Origin: Actinomadura sp. J1-007
GTDB lineage: Bacteria > Actinomycetota > Actinomycetes > Streptosporangiales > Streptosporangiaceae
Assembly (NCBI RefSeq): GCF_009793335.1
Contig: NZ_WING01000001.1
Span: forward strand, 6,572,001-6,636,000
Direction: 5' to 3'
Length of the DNA stretch: 64,000 bases
Numbering within the stretch: the first letter of the stretch is position 1; each line of letters starts with the position of its first letter. This document shows positions 8,194 through 17,006 of the stretch, piece after piece. The notes under the pieces are model-generated. The model saw only the letters and a program-made list of their open reading frames with translations. It did no database searches and was not told the DNA's origin. The translations under genes and the position numbers were made by a program.

Positions 8194-8934
8194 TCAGCCC
8201 TGCCGGGTGGGCCGGATGGTCATGTCGCCGATCTCGACGTCGTCCGGCTGCTCGATGGCGAACGCGACGGCGCGCGCCACGGCGTCGGGGCTGATGCCGA
8301 GCGACGCCATGGACTGCCGGGCCTGCTCCCGCTGCCCGGGATCGTCGATGTGGTCGAGGAGTTCGGTGCGCACGTACCCCGGCGAGATGGAGGTCGTGCG
8401 CAGAACGCCGTCGGTGGACTCCTGGCGCAGGGCCTCCAGCAGCGTGCGCACGGCGTTCTTGGTGCCCGCGTACACGGCCTGAGTCGGAACGATCTTGAGG
8501 CCGGACGTCGACACGGTGGTGACGAAGTGCCCCCGCCCCTGGCCGCGGAAAACCGGCAGCGCCGCGGCGATGCCGTGCAGGACGCCGCGCAGGTTGACGT
8601 CGATCATCGCGTCCCAGCCGTCCACGTCGAGATCGGCCATGGGGGCGGTACGGGCGACTCCGGCGTTGCTCACCAGGACGTCCAGGCGTCCGAAGTGCTC
8701 CACGGCCAGGGCCACCAGCCGTTCGAGATCGGCGCGCTCGGTGACGTCCACCTCCACCATCTCCGCGCGTCCTCCCTCGGCCCGGATGCGTGCCACGAGC
8801 GAGCCCAACCGGTCGGTGCGCCGGGCGCCGAGCACGACGGCGGCGCCACGGGCCGCCAACTCCAGTGCGGTCGCCGCTCCGATACCGCTGCTCGCTCCCG
8901 TGACGGCGACGACCTTGCTGTCCAGCGTGCTCAT
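8194..8934 (-). CDS. SDR-family oxidoreductase (YdfG-like)
   Basis: A 246-aa SDR with TGASSGIG at residues 13-20, SNAG, Ser in TVSTSG and YAGTK as the Tyr/Lys pair. Arg-rich RRTDR after beta-2 suggests NADP(H). It is of the kind often annotated as NADP-dependent 3-hydroxy acid or serine dehydrogenase. It diverges from the TetR gene at 9031 across a region with two inverted operator copies, so repression by that TetR protein is likely. It starts at ATG 8934 with GAGAGG upstream. Confidence 0.9.
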   Translation of the reverse strand: MSTLDSKVVAVTGASSGIGAATALELAARGAAVVLGARRTDRLGSLVARIRAEGGRAEMVEVDVTERADLERLVALAVEHFGRLDVLVSNAGVARTAPMADLDVDGWDAMIDVNLRGVLHGIAAALPVFRGQGRGHFVTTVSTSGLKIVPTQAVYAGTKNAVRTLLEALRQESTDGVLRTTSISPGYVRTELLDHIDDPGQREQARQSMASLGISPDAVARAVAFAIEQPDDVEIGDMTIRPTRQG

Positions 8935-8954
8935 CGAGACCTCTCCTGCCCTAA

Positions 8955-9002
8955 ACTGACAATTGTCCGGTTACGGCTCCACCGTACCGGACAGTTGTCC
9001 GT
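8955..9002. promoter_or_regulatory. Paired TetR operators in the SDR/TetR divergent promoter
   Basis: Two copies of a roughly 21-bp site lie in inverted orientation: 8955-8976 contains GACAATTGTC (a perfect palindrome, 8958-8967) followed by CGGTTACGG, and 8982-9002 contains CCGTACCGG followed by ACAGTTGTCC. The composite dyad fills the gap between the divergent SDR and TetR genes, as expected for an autoregulated local repressor. Confidence 0.75.
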
Positions 9003-9030
9003 CTAGTGGCGAGGGAGGGGGCGGCGGGGC

Positions 9031-9591
9031 ATGGCGGGTCGTGAACGCCGGTCGGACGCGGTCGCCAACCGCGACCGGATCGTCGAGGCCGCGCGGGCCG
9101 AGCTGAGCGAGTCCAACGGCGCCGTCGACGACCTGAAGCTCCACAAGGTCGCCAAGGCGGCGGGAGTGGGGCAGGGCACCCTCTACCGGCACTTCCCGAC
9201 CCGCGAGCACCTGCTGGCGGAGGTGTACCGGCACGAGCTGGCCCAGCTCGTCGACGCCGTGGCGCCGCTGCTGGCGGAGCATCCCCCGCTGCGGGCGCTG
9301 TCCTGCTGGATGCGACGCCTGGTCGAGTACGCGCGCGTCAAACGCGGCGTCATGGCGGCGATCGAGGCGTCGGCGTGGCGCGACGTCCACTCGGAGCAGC
9401 ACCATCGACTCGATGAGGCACTCGGGACGTTGCTCGACCAGGGAAAGGCCGCCGGTCAAGTGCGCCAAGAGGTCGACGCCACCGACGTCGTTCTGCTCCT
9501 GGGTGCGCTGACGCGCCTCCCCGAATCGGAATGGGACGCGCGGGCCCCCACCATCGTGACGATCATCGTGGACGGCCTCCGCCCCCGCTGA
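9031..9591 (+). CDS. TetR/AcrR-family transcriptional regulator
   Basis: A 186-aa repressor. The N-terminal TetR helix-turn-helix includes KVAKAAGVGQGTLYRHFPTREHLLAEVY at about residues 36-63; the rest is a helical ligand-binding domain ending VTIIVDGLRP. Of the SBP56/KstR-like group, but the ligand is unknown. A GGGAGGGGG ribosome-binding sequence precedes ATG 9031. It diverges from the SDR at 8934, and the intergenic region holds paired palindromes that fit its operator. Confidence 0.92.
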   Translation: MAGRERRSDAVANRDRIVEAARAELSESNGAVDDLKLHKVAKAAGVGQGTLYRHFPTREHLLAEVYRHELAQLVDAVAPLLAEHPPLRALSCWMRRLVEYARVKRGVMAAIEASAWRDVHSEQHHRLDEALGTLLDQGKAAGQVRQEVDATDVVLLLGALTRLPESEWDARAPTIVTIIVDGLRPR

Positions 9592-9711
9592 ATCCCGGCC
9601 GACAAGGCCGAGCCCCGGCGAAACGCGACGACTGTGCCGCGCCTTCCGGCCCTTGAGTGCGGGCGAAGTTCCCATTCGTGCAACGCCAATAGCGTTACCG
9701 GCGCGGAAGGG

Positions 9712-10392
9712 TTATTGGGGGTTGGCCGGGGGGTGGAGCATGGGGACGAGGAATCGGCGGGCCACCGCCGCCACCTGGTCGTCGTCATCGAGGTCGATGA
9801 GGTGGCTGGGGATCGCCAGGAAGGAGCCCGAGACCCGGACCATCATCTCGGCGACGAGGTCGGTGTCCAGGTCGTTCGACACGTTGCCCGCGCGCTGCTC
9901 GCGGCGTAGCTGACCCGCGACGAACGCGCGCACGGTGGCGAGGGTCCGCCCGCCGTCACTGATCATGGAGGGGACGAGCAGATCCGGTTCCGTGGCGATC
10001 AGGCCGCCGATCAGCGGGTTGCGGCGAATGGCGCGCAAGGCGCTCACAAAGCCCAGCACCACCCGGTCGGCGGCGGTCTCGGCCCGCTGGATGTCGATGA
10101 GGAACTGGTCGAAATAGCGGCGGAACTCCCGGCGCACCACCTGTTCGACCAGCGCGTTCTTCGTGGCGAACCGGCGGTAGACCGTGATGCGCGAGACCCC
10201 CGCCCGCCTGGCCACGTCCTCCATGGTGGACCGCTGGACGCCCATCCGGCAGAACTGCTCGTACGCCGCGTCGAGGACGCGCGCGCGGGTCTCGTCCAGG
10301 TCGTCGACCCGTTCGACGGCGTCGGTGTACGCGCGTTCGAGCAGTGACTCCGGGCCCGTGGACGTCATGAGGAAGGACAGCGCAGGCTCCAC
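9712..10392 (-). CDS. TetR/AcrR-family regulator, likely repressor of lcp (LcpR-like)
   Basis: A 226-aa TetR protein with helix-turn-helix STMEDVARRAGVSRITVYRRFATKNALVEQV near residues 48-78. I chose GTG 10392 because AAGGAGG lies five bases upstream; the open frame continues further but has no such site. It diverges from the lcp gene at 10554. In Gordonia polyisoprenivorans a TetR protein, LcpR, is encoded upstream of lcp1 and controls it, so the same role is inferred here. Confidence 0.88.
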   Translation of the reverse strand: MEPALSFLMTSTGPESLLERAYTDAVERVDDLDETRARVLDAAYEQFCRMGVQRSTMEDVARRAGVSRITVYRRFATKNALVEQVVRREFRRYFDQFLIDIQRAETAADRVVLGFVSALRAIRRNPLIGGLIATEPDLLVPSMISDGGRTLATVRAFVAGQLRREQRAGNVSNDLDTDLVAEMMVRVSGSFLAIPSHLIDLDDDDQVAAVARRFLVPMLHPPANPQ

Positions 10393-10453
10393 GATCTCCT
10401 CCTTGGACGGCTGATTCCGCCTCGGTCGCCAATGGTCGCCGTTGCGACGGGCC

Positions 10454-10482
10454 TTGTGATGGCCGACACACTGTGCTTTATT
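10454..10482 (+). promoter_or_regulatory. Candidate lcp promoter
   Basis: TTGTGA (10454-10459) and TTTATT (10477-10482) are separated by 17 bases, giving a plausible sigma-70-type promoter about 70 bases before lcp. Direct GTTTCA repeats at 10506-10511 and 10514-10519 lie in the leader and could be part of the TetR operator. Confidence 0.4.
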
Positions 10483-10553
10483 GATGATACACCGATGCAG
10501 CGCGCGTTTCATCGTTTCAACAAGGTGCTCTCGGGCCGAGGAGGAGCGAAGGC

Positions 10554-11782
10554 ATGGAGAAACCCAGCAGACGCAACGTGTTGATGGCGGGTGGGACGCT
10601 CGGCGCGCTCGGCGCGCTCGGCGTCGCGTCGCCCGCGCAGGCCTGGACCTGGTCGCCCAAGGGCTCGGTGGCGGGCGCGGGGAGGGCGCCGACCCGCGGT
10701 GGGTGTGGGACGAGGAGGCCGATCCGCTGATCGCCTCGCTGCTCGACCGCGGCGACGTCCCCAAGGTCAACAAGCTGCTGCGCACCTGGAAGAAGAACGG
10801 CCAGCCGCTGCCGGACGGGCTCCCCGCGGACCTGCGCGACTTCATGGAACGCGCCCGCCGGCTGCCGTCCTGGGCCGACCAGGGCAAGCTCGCCACCGCG
10901 GTCGAGTTCAACGAGAAGCGCGGGCTCTACCTCGGAGTGACCTACGGCTTCGCCAGCGGGATGATGAGCACGGCCATCCCCAAGGAGGCGCGCGCGGTCT
11001 ACTACTCCAAGGGCGGCGCGGACATGAAGGACCGCATCACCAAGACCGCCAAGCTCGGCTACGACATCGGGTCCCGCGACGCGTTCCAGCCCGGCGGCGA
11101 GATGATCGTGACCTGCGTCAAGACCCGGATCGTGCACGCCGCGGTGCGCCACCTGCTGCCGAAGTCGCCGTACTGGTCGAAGGTCGCCGACGAGGAGATC
11201 CCGATCAGCCAGCGGGACATGATGGTCACCTGGCACAGCCTGCCCACGACCGTCATGCAGAACCTGGTGAAGTGGAAGGTGCCGATCCCCGCCTCCGAGT
11301 CCGAGGCGTTCCTGCACTCCTGGCAGGTCGCCGGGCACATGCTCGGCATCAGGGACGAGTACATCCCGAAGTCGTGGAACGAGGCGAACGCCCAGGCCGA
11401 GCAGGTCCTCACCCCCGTGCTGGCGCCCACCCCCGAGGGCGTCAAGCTGGCCGACATCCTCCTCAACCTCGGCTCGCTGATCGACGGCGGCCTCCTCACC
11501 AAGCCCATCCTCGGCTCGCTCACGCGCTTCCTGCTCGGCGACACCATCGCCGGCTGGCTCAGGATCCCCAGGGACCCGCTGTGGGACCCGCTCATCCAGA
11601 ACGCCTGGGGCCCGTTCGTCGCCGTCCGCGAGGGCCTCCTCGCCCTCCCCGACGCCCCGAAGGAACTCCAGAAGGCGTACTGGGCGTTCGACGAGATCCT
11701 GCGCCAAGGCGCCCTGCTTTACCTGTCCGAAGGCAAGCTCCCGATCAGCATCGAAATCCCCGAAACCAACCGCCCCCACTGA
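10554..11782 (+). pseudogene. lcp: Latex-clearing protein / rubber oxygenase (Lcp, DUF2236), single-base frameshift
   Basis: Secreted haem rubber oxygenase that cleaves poly(cis-1,4-isoprene). From ATG 10554 (AGGAG seven bases upstream) the first frame encodes a Tat signal, MEKPSRRNVLMAGG, then ..AQAWTWSPKGSVAGAG. The mature part continues one frame away from about 10682: GADPRWVWDEEADPLIASLLDRGDVP, PLPDGLPADLR, PSWADQGKLATAVEFNEKRGLYLG, VKTRIVHAAVRHLLP and the candidate haem-ligand His in VTWHSLPT. One extra G in the GGGG run at 10679-10682 restores a single frame of about 409 aa. Elsewhere the protein looks intact, so a sequencing indel is as likely as true inactivation. A divergent TetR probably regulates it. 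Confidence 0.85.
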
Positions 11783-11867
11783 CCGCCCCCGCCCCCGCGC
11801 CGCGCCCGGTGGCCGCGCCGGACACGAGCAGTGTCCGGCGCGGCGCGCCGGGGGAGTCGGGGGCCGC

Positions 11868-11942
11868 GCGGCGTGCTGTGCCGCGCCCGCCCGCGGCGTG
11901 CTGTGCCGCGCCCGCCCGCGGCGTGCGGTGACGCGCCCGCCC
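11868..11942. repeat. Three tandem 25-bp repeats
   Basis: Units at 11868-11892, 11893-11917 and 11918-11942. The first two are identical and the third differs at two positions (GCGGCGTG[C/G]TG.. core). They lie just after the lcp stop codon. Candidate variable-number tandem repeat; no spacer structure as in CRISPR. Confidence 0.85.
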
Positions 11943-12391
11943 CTGGATGGTGTCCGGCGTCCACGCGGTGTCCGGTCTCCACGCGGCATCCGCGCGGCGC
12001 GGCGTCCGGTGTCCGGTGTCCGCGCGGGACCGTTCCCGGATCCCGGCCCGCAGTCCCCGACCCCGGTCCGCGCAGTTCCCGTTCCCGGTCCGCAGTCCCC
12101 GACCCCGAACCGCGGTCCGCGGTTCTCAGTCCGGGCTCGCAGTCTGCGGTACGGCCCCCGGCCCCGGCCCCGGTCCCGGCCCTCGGTCAGTGCTCCCAGT
12201 CCGTGGTGCCCCGTTCCCAGAGCCCCGGTTGCCGTTCGGAACGGCCGCCGTAGGCGGTGCTGATCGGGAGAAGGCGGGACGGCATTGTCGGCGGTGGTGC
12301 CGCGGGCGGGAAAGCGGCGGTCACGCAGGGGGTATCGGTGCGGGCGCCCGAGCCGGTAGTGCCGTTGGCTCGCGAGTAATGGCGACATGCT

Positions 12392-12406
12392 GCCGACATT
12401 GTCGGC
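12392..12406. promoter_or_regulatory. Palindrome upstream of the secreted hydrolase
   Basis: GCCGACA-T-TGTCGGC is a perfect 7-bp inverted repeat around T. Its right half, ATTGTCGGCGGT (12398-12409), also occurs at 12284-12295. Possible binding sites for a regulator of the gene at 12610; nothing identifies the protein. Confidence 0.35.
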
Positions 12407-12609
12407 GGTCTCCCGTTGCCTTCCGGGAAGGCCGGATTTAGCTTCCTCGCACCGGTGACGTGGACCACACCCCCGCGAAACAGCACCGCTCACCGGCAGC
12501 GCCGACACCTGGACCCCCACAAGGCCCGGCAGGCTGCCAAGCGCGCTCCTCGGATCCGCCAGACCCCCTTTCACCTCTGTCTTCCACCACGAGCACAGCG
12601 GGAGCACGC

Positions 12610-14267
12610 GTGCGATCAACCAGGTTTTCCCGACCGTTCAACTGGACGAAGGCCGCATTGCCGGTGGCCGTCGGTGCGCTCGTTCTGAGCACCGTGGCGA
12701 CCGCGCCGTCCGCAGCCGCCAGCACACTCGCAAGCACGTCCGGCGGCACGGCCGCCATCACGTCCGGCGGCACGTCCGGCGTGGCACAGGGGCGTTCGTT
12801 CGAAGGCGCGTCGAACGATCCGGCGCGAAGTGGGCTGCCGCGGGTGCGGGGCCCGTTGCCGGCGAACGCCGCCTCGCATCCGTTCGGCGGGGCCGCCTAC
12901 GAGCGCCGTCCGGAGAACCTGAAGAAGGTCGGGTACGTCGAGGAGGAGTACCTGGTCAGCGGCAAGGCCAACGTCTACACCTGGCCCGAGGCCGGGCCCG
13001 CGCGGGTCCGTACCCCGGACGCCCCGTACACCACCAGGATCCTCGTGCGCCGTCCCGCGCGCGCCTCGCGGTTCAGCGGCAACGTGGTGACCGAGATGCT
13101 CAACCCCTCCAACCTGTTCGATCTGAACATCGGCTGGGCGATGGCGCACCGGCAGCTCGTCGCGAACGGCGACGTGTGGGTGGGCGTCACCGCCAAGCCG
13201 GTCTCGGTGGCGGCGCTGAAGAAGTTCGACGCCCAGCGGTACGCGTCGTTGAGCTTCGCCAATCCGCTGCCGCCGGACGATCCGCGCAACTGCGCGTCCG
13301 TGCCGTCGGACTCCTCCCGCGCCACCGAGAACGGCCTGGCCTGGGACATCTACAGCCAGCTCGGCAGCCTGCTGCGCGTCAGGGGTCGCGGCAACCCGCT
13401 CGGCTACGGCGAACGCGTTCGGCACGTCTACGGTTTCGGCTACTCCCAGACCGGCGGCTACCTCTACAACTACATCAACGGCATCCACCCGCTGGACGTG
13501 CGCCGCAACGGAGGCCGTCCCGTCTACGACGGCTACATCGTCGCCGTCGCCGGGGGAGACTTCGTCGGAGCCGTCCCGATGAACCAGTGCGAGGCCGCCC
13601 CGCCGACCGGCGACCCGCGCAAGCAGTTCCGGAACGTCGGCGTCCCGATCATCCACATCATGTCCCAGTCGGACTACCTGACCGGGATCGCGGCCCGCCG
13701 CCCGACAGCGACACGCCCGCCGACCGCTACCGCCACTACGAGATGGCCGGGGCAGGGCACGCCACCCCCGACGAGCTGTACTTCGCCGCCGCGCCCGCCG
13801 ACATCACCAAGGCCGGGCAGCCCGTACCGCCGATGAACTGCGACCAAGGACCGCGCAGCCGCTTCCCCAGCCACGTCTTCTTCGACGCCGCGATCCGCAA
13901 CCTGGACCGCTGGGTGCGGTACGGCACCCGCCCGCCGCACGCCGAACCGATCCAGGTCCAGAACGGCGCGCCCGTCCTCGACGAGCACGGCAACGTCCGC
14001 GGCGGCCTTCGCTCGCCGTACCTGAACGTGCCCACCAGCACCTGGTACGGCACGTCCACCGGCGCGTCGTTCTGCCGCATCGCCGGACACGAGGTCCCGT
14101 TCGACGCGGCCAAGCTCCGCCGCCTCTACCCGACGCACGGACGCTACGTCCAAGCCGTCGCCGCCGACACCCGTGACCTCGTCGCCCGGCACATCATCAC
14201 CGCGGCCGACGGAAGGGACATCGTCCGCGAGGCCGCAGCCGCCGACATCCCCAGCCACCCGGCTTAA
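12610..14267 (+). pseudogene. Secreted alpha/beta-hydrolase-domain protein, single-base frameshift
   Basis: Starts at GTG 12610 (GGGAG upstream) with an export signal: a basic N-terminus, ALPVAVGALVLSTVATAPSAAAS, then the mature chain. The nucleophile elbow GFGYSQTGG lies near residue 280. The first frame remains good to IIHIMSQSDYLTGIAARR; the conserved continuation PDSDTPADRYRHYEMAGAGHATPDELYF, with the likely catalytic His, is one frame away from 13701. A missing base in the C-rich stretch 13694-13703 explains this; the repaired protein is about 552 aa. It fits the large alpha/beta-hydrolase-domain family of secreted esterase-like proteins. The neighbouring lcp suggests possible joint use of extracellular polymers, which is speculative. 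Confidence 0.8.
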
Positions 14268-14483
14268 GCCCCACGAACCGTCCGCCATACTGACGAACCG
14301 CCGTGAGCCGCTGGTCAACGCCCCCAAGCCCCGACCACCGGCTCACGGCCCACCTCCACCCCGCACCCAGCGGCCCCGCGCGGACCGCGCACCCCCCGCG
14401 CGTCGCTCTCCTCGCCCACGTCGCCCGTATCGAAGGCTCTGGGAGACTCGTACGTTCGGCGCTCGGTCATGTTGGAGGCTCGG

Positions 14484-15644
14484 ATGGCTCGTGCACGGTA
14501 CGTCGATCCTGTTGGCGGCAGCGAGTACCCGCTTGAGGTCCCCCGGTGGCGGTCCGATGCGGGACGGCCGTTGATGCTGACGCCGCAGGCGGGGATCTCT
14601 CGCGAGGACGTCGAACGAGGCGAGCGTTCGCTGTGGCGTTACCGAGCCTGCCTGCCCGAGGACATCGCGCGGCCGATCTCGCTGGGGGAGGGCTGCACTC
14701 CGCTGGTGGAGAGGGAGTGGGATGGCGCGCGGCCGTTGTTCAAGCTGGAGTGGTTCAGCCCGACGGGCAGCTTCAAGGACCGCGGGACGAGCGTGATGCT
14801 GTCGTACCTGCGCGGGCACGGCATCACCGAGGTGCTGGAGGACAGTTCGGGCAACGGCGGCTCCTCGGTCGCCGGGTACGGCGCGGCCGGCGGGATGGCG
14901 GTGAAGGTCCTCGCCCCGGCGCACACGTCCCCGGCGAAGATCGCGCAGGTGGCCGCGTACGGCGCGGAGGTCCAGCTCGTGGAGGGACCGCGGGAGGAGA
15001 CGCAGGCCGAGGCGATCCGCCAGTCCGACCGGTTGTTCTACGCGAGCCACAACTGGCAGGCGCTGTTCCTGGAGGGCGCCAAGACGCTGGCCTACGAGCT
15101 GTGGGAGGACCTGGGCTTCCAGGCGCCGGACAACGTCGTCGTACCGGTCGGCGCGGGCAGCGGTCTGCTGGGCTGCCACCTCGGTTTCAGGGAACTGGTC
15201 GCCTCAGGCCAGATCCCGCACCTGCCGCGCCTGTTCGCGGCGCAGCCGCTCAACTGCTCCCCGGTGGACGCCGCGTTCGTCGCCGGGCGGGGCCGTTCGG
15301 CGGAGGAGCGTTCCACCGACCGCGCGGTGCGCCCGACCATCGCCGAGGGCACCGCGATCCGCAGCCCCCTGCGGCTGCCGCAGATGCTCACCGCCCTGCG
15401 CGACAGCGGCGGCTCGACCGTGGCGATCCCCGAGGAGGACATCGTCGCGGCCTTGGCCGAACTGTGCGCGCAAGGGCTGTTCGTGGAACCCACAAGCGCG
15501 ACCGCCGCCGCCGCGTTCACCCGCCTGGTCGGCGAGGGCCGCATCTCGCCGGACCAGACGACAGCGGTCGTGCTCAGCGGCTCGGGCCTCAAAGCCGCCG
15601 CCACGGTACGCGACCTGCTCGCAACGACTCCCCGACCGTCATGA
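14484..15644 (+). CDS. Threonine-synthase-like PLP-dependent lyase
   Basis: A 386-aa fold-type II PLP enzyme. The PLP Lys lies in PTGSFKDRGTSVM and the phosphate/substrate loop in EDSSGNGGSSVAGY; VGAGSGLLG binds the PLP phosphate and VVLSGSGLK closes the C-terminus. The overall pattern matches threonine synthase (O-phosphohomoserine to threonine) of the short, ThrC-like class, but no hom/thrB is adjacent, so another amino-acid-lyase role is possible. I chose ATG 14484, with GGAGG five bases upstream; the earlier in-frame ATG 14469 precedes that site. Confidence 0.85.
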   Translation: MARARYVDPVGGSEYPLEVPRWRSDAGRPLMLTPQAGISREDVERGERSLWRYRACLPEDIARPISLGEGCTPLVEREWDGARPLFKLEWFSPTGSFKDRGTSVMLSYLRGHGITEVLEDSSGNGGSSVAGYGAAGGMAVKVLAPAHTSPAKIAQVAAYGAEVQLVEGPREETQAEAIRQSDRLFYASHNWQALFLEGAKTLAYELWEDLGFQAPDNVVVPVGAGSGLLGCHLGFRELVASGQIPHLPRLFAAQPLNCSPVDAAFVAGRGRSAEERSTDRAVRPTIAEGTAIRSPLRLPQMLTALRDSGGSTVAIPEEDIVAALAELCAQGLFVEPTSATAAAAFTRLVGEGRISPDQTTAVVLSGSGLKAAATVRDLLATTPRPS

Positions 15645-15874
15645 CCGTACTCCACCCGCCCGGAACGGCCGGTGGCCATCGTGAGCCGTACGCGACCCGT
15701 TCGGACCAGCCGCGGGGTCGTCCCGGGAGGCGTACGTGATCCGTCCGGGCCGCCCGGGAGATGTCGTCAGCCGGGCGCGGTCGTCCTGAGCAGCCGTGCG
15801 TGACCCCGCTCAGGACGGCCGCGCGGCCGTTCTGCGTGCGCCGTTTGCGGCGGTCAGGAGCGGACCGGCGGGGG

Positions 15875-16081
15875 TCAGCTTCGGCCGAGCATTTCTGCGG
15901 TGAGGATGTTGCCGCCGAGGCCCCAGCCGCCGTCGGGGACCTCCTCCAGCAGCACCAGCGTGGTCGCGCGGGCCCTCTCGCCGTACACGTCGGCGTAGGC
16001 GTCGGTGACGGCGTCGATGAGCTTCTTCTTGGACTCGGGGGTCAAGGTCTCGGCGGGCACCTTGAGGTTGGCGAACGGCAT
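15875..16081 (-). CDS. 4-oxalocrotonate tautomerase-family enzyme
   Basis: A 68-aa protein of the tautomerase superfamily. The start ATG 16081 is fixed by GGAG seven bases upstream and by exposing the essential N-terminal Pro (Met-Pro-Phe-Ala). The LTPESKKKLIDAVTDAYADVYG helix and VLLEEVPDGGWGLGGNIL follow the family closely. Subunits normally form hexamers and tautomerise 2-hydroxymuconate-type enols in aromatic catabolism. It is co-directional with and about 80 bases downstream of the SDR at 16162, so they may form one TetR-controlled unit. Confidence 0.9.
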   Translation of the reverse strand: MPFANLKVPAETLTPESKKKLIDAVTDAYADVYGERARATTLVLLEEVPDGGWGLGGNILTAEMLGRS

Positions 16082-16161
16082 GATGATTCTCCTTCGGTTC
16101 GATGCGGAGGGCGTAGACAACAAGGCGGCCACGGCCAACGGCCTGCGGCCGAGGCGGGGGC

Positions 16162-16896
16162 CTAGATGATTCCGCCGTTGGCTCGGACGACCTGGCCGTT
16201 GACCCAGTGCCCCTCGGGGCTCGCCAGGAAGGCGACGACCTCGGCGATGTCGGCGGGGGTGCCGAGCCGTTCGAGCGGGGGCTGCTTGGCGAGCCGTTCG
16301 ATCGCGGCCTCGTCCTTGCCTTCGAGGAACAGGTCGGTGGCGGTCGGGCCGGGCGCGACCGCGTTGACCGTCACGTCGCGGCCCCGCAGTTCGCGCGCCA
16401 GGACGAGCGTCATCGCCTCGACGGCGCCCTTGCTGGCGGCGTACGCCCCGTAGCCGGGGAACTGGAGGCCCACCACGGACGTGGACAGGGTGACGATCGC
16501 GCCGCCCGGACGCGCGCGGCGCGCCCCCTCGCGTGCCATGACGAAGGTGCCGCGGATGTTGGTGCGGTGGACGGCGTCGAGTTCGTCGAGGTCGAGGTCG
16601 GCGATGGGGGACAGGCTCATCCGCCCCGCCGAGTTGACCACGACGTCGACGCCGCCGTACGTCTTCTCCGCCTCGTCGAACATCGCCGCGACCGCGGTCT
16701 CGTCCGCCACGTCGGCCCGCGCCCGGACGGCCCGCCCGCCGGCCGAGGTGATCGTGTCGACCACCTCGGCCGCGGCGTCGGCCGACCCCTGGTAGCCCAC
16801 GACGACCGCGGCGCCCCGTGCCGCCAGCGTCATCGCGATCGCCCGTCCGATCCCACGGGAGCCGCCGCTGACGACGGCCACACGCTGGTCACTCAT
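16162..16896 (-). CDS. SDR-family oxidoreductase
   Basis: A 244-aa classical SDR: SGGSRGIG cofactor motif near residues 10-17, NSAG, Ser in LSTSVVG and YAASK. The C-terminus is WVNGQVVRANGGII, with Asn in place of the usual Asp. Tyr after beta-2 (VVVGYQGS) resembles NADPH-linked members. ATG 16896 lies just after a G-rich Shine-Dalgarno. It diverges from the TetR at 17007, sharing a region with inverted repeats. Confidence 0.9.
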   Translation of the reverse strand: MSDQRVAVVSGGSRGIGRAIAMTLAARGAAVVVGYQGSADAAAEVVDTITSAGGRAVRARADVADETAVAAMFDEAEKTYGGVDVVVNSAGRMSLSPIADLDLDELDAVHRTNIRGTFVMAREGARRARPGGAIVTLSTSVVGLQFPGYGAYAASKGAVEAMTLVLARELRGRDVTVNAVAPGPTATDLFLEGKDEAAIERLAKQPPLERLGTPADIAEVVAFLASPEGHWVNGQVVRANGGII

Positions 16897-16920
16897 GGAG
16901 ATCCCCCCTCCCTTACCGCC

Positions 16921-16997
16921 GATACAGGATTGGCGTATCGATGTTACGAAAAGAGAGTAGCACGCATCCCATATCACCGCTAACATCGTGCCGTATC
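16921..16997. promoter_or_regulatory. Candidate TetR operator region between SDR and TetR
   Basis: GATAC (16921-16925) and GTATC (16935-16939) form a dyad, with another GTATC at 16993-16997. GATGTTA (16940-16946) pairs with TAACATC (16981-16987). This nested symmetry sits exactly in the divergent gap and is probably bound by the adjacent regulator. Confidence 0.5.
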
Positions 16998-17006
16998 ATT
17001 GATCTC

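Larger units (their letters stand above)
11783..12609. other. 827-base non-coding, repeat-rich region
   Basis: No credible gene. It contains a 25-bp tandem repeat (11868-11942), an 18-bp unit CCGCAGTCCCCGACCCCG repeated at 12048-12065 and 12090-12107, and other degenerate GTCCGG/CAGTCC-rich sequence. The right end probably holds the promoter of the hydrolase at 12610. Open frames here are compositionally biased shadows. Confidence 0.6.

Noticed and set aside
10676..10684. Programmed -1 ribosomal frameshift in lcp
   Set aside because: No canonical slippery heptamer or downstream structure; the same lesion recurs in unrelated genes.
11868..11942. Possible CRISPR-like array
   Set aside because: Units are directly contiguous without spacers.
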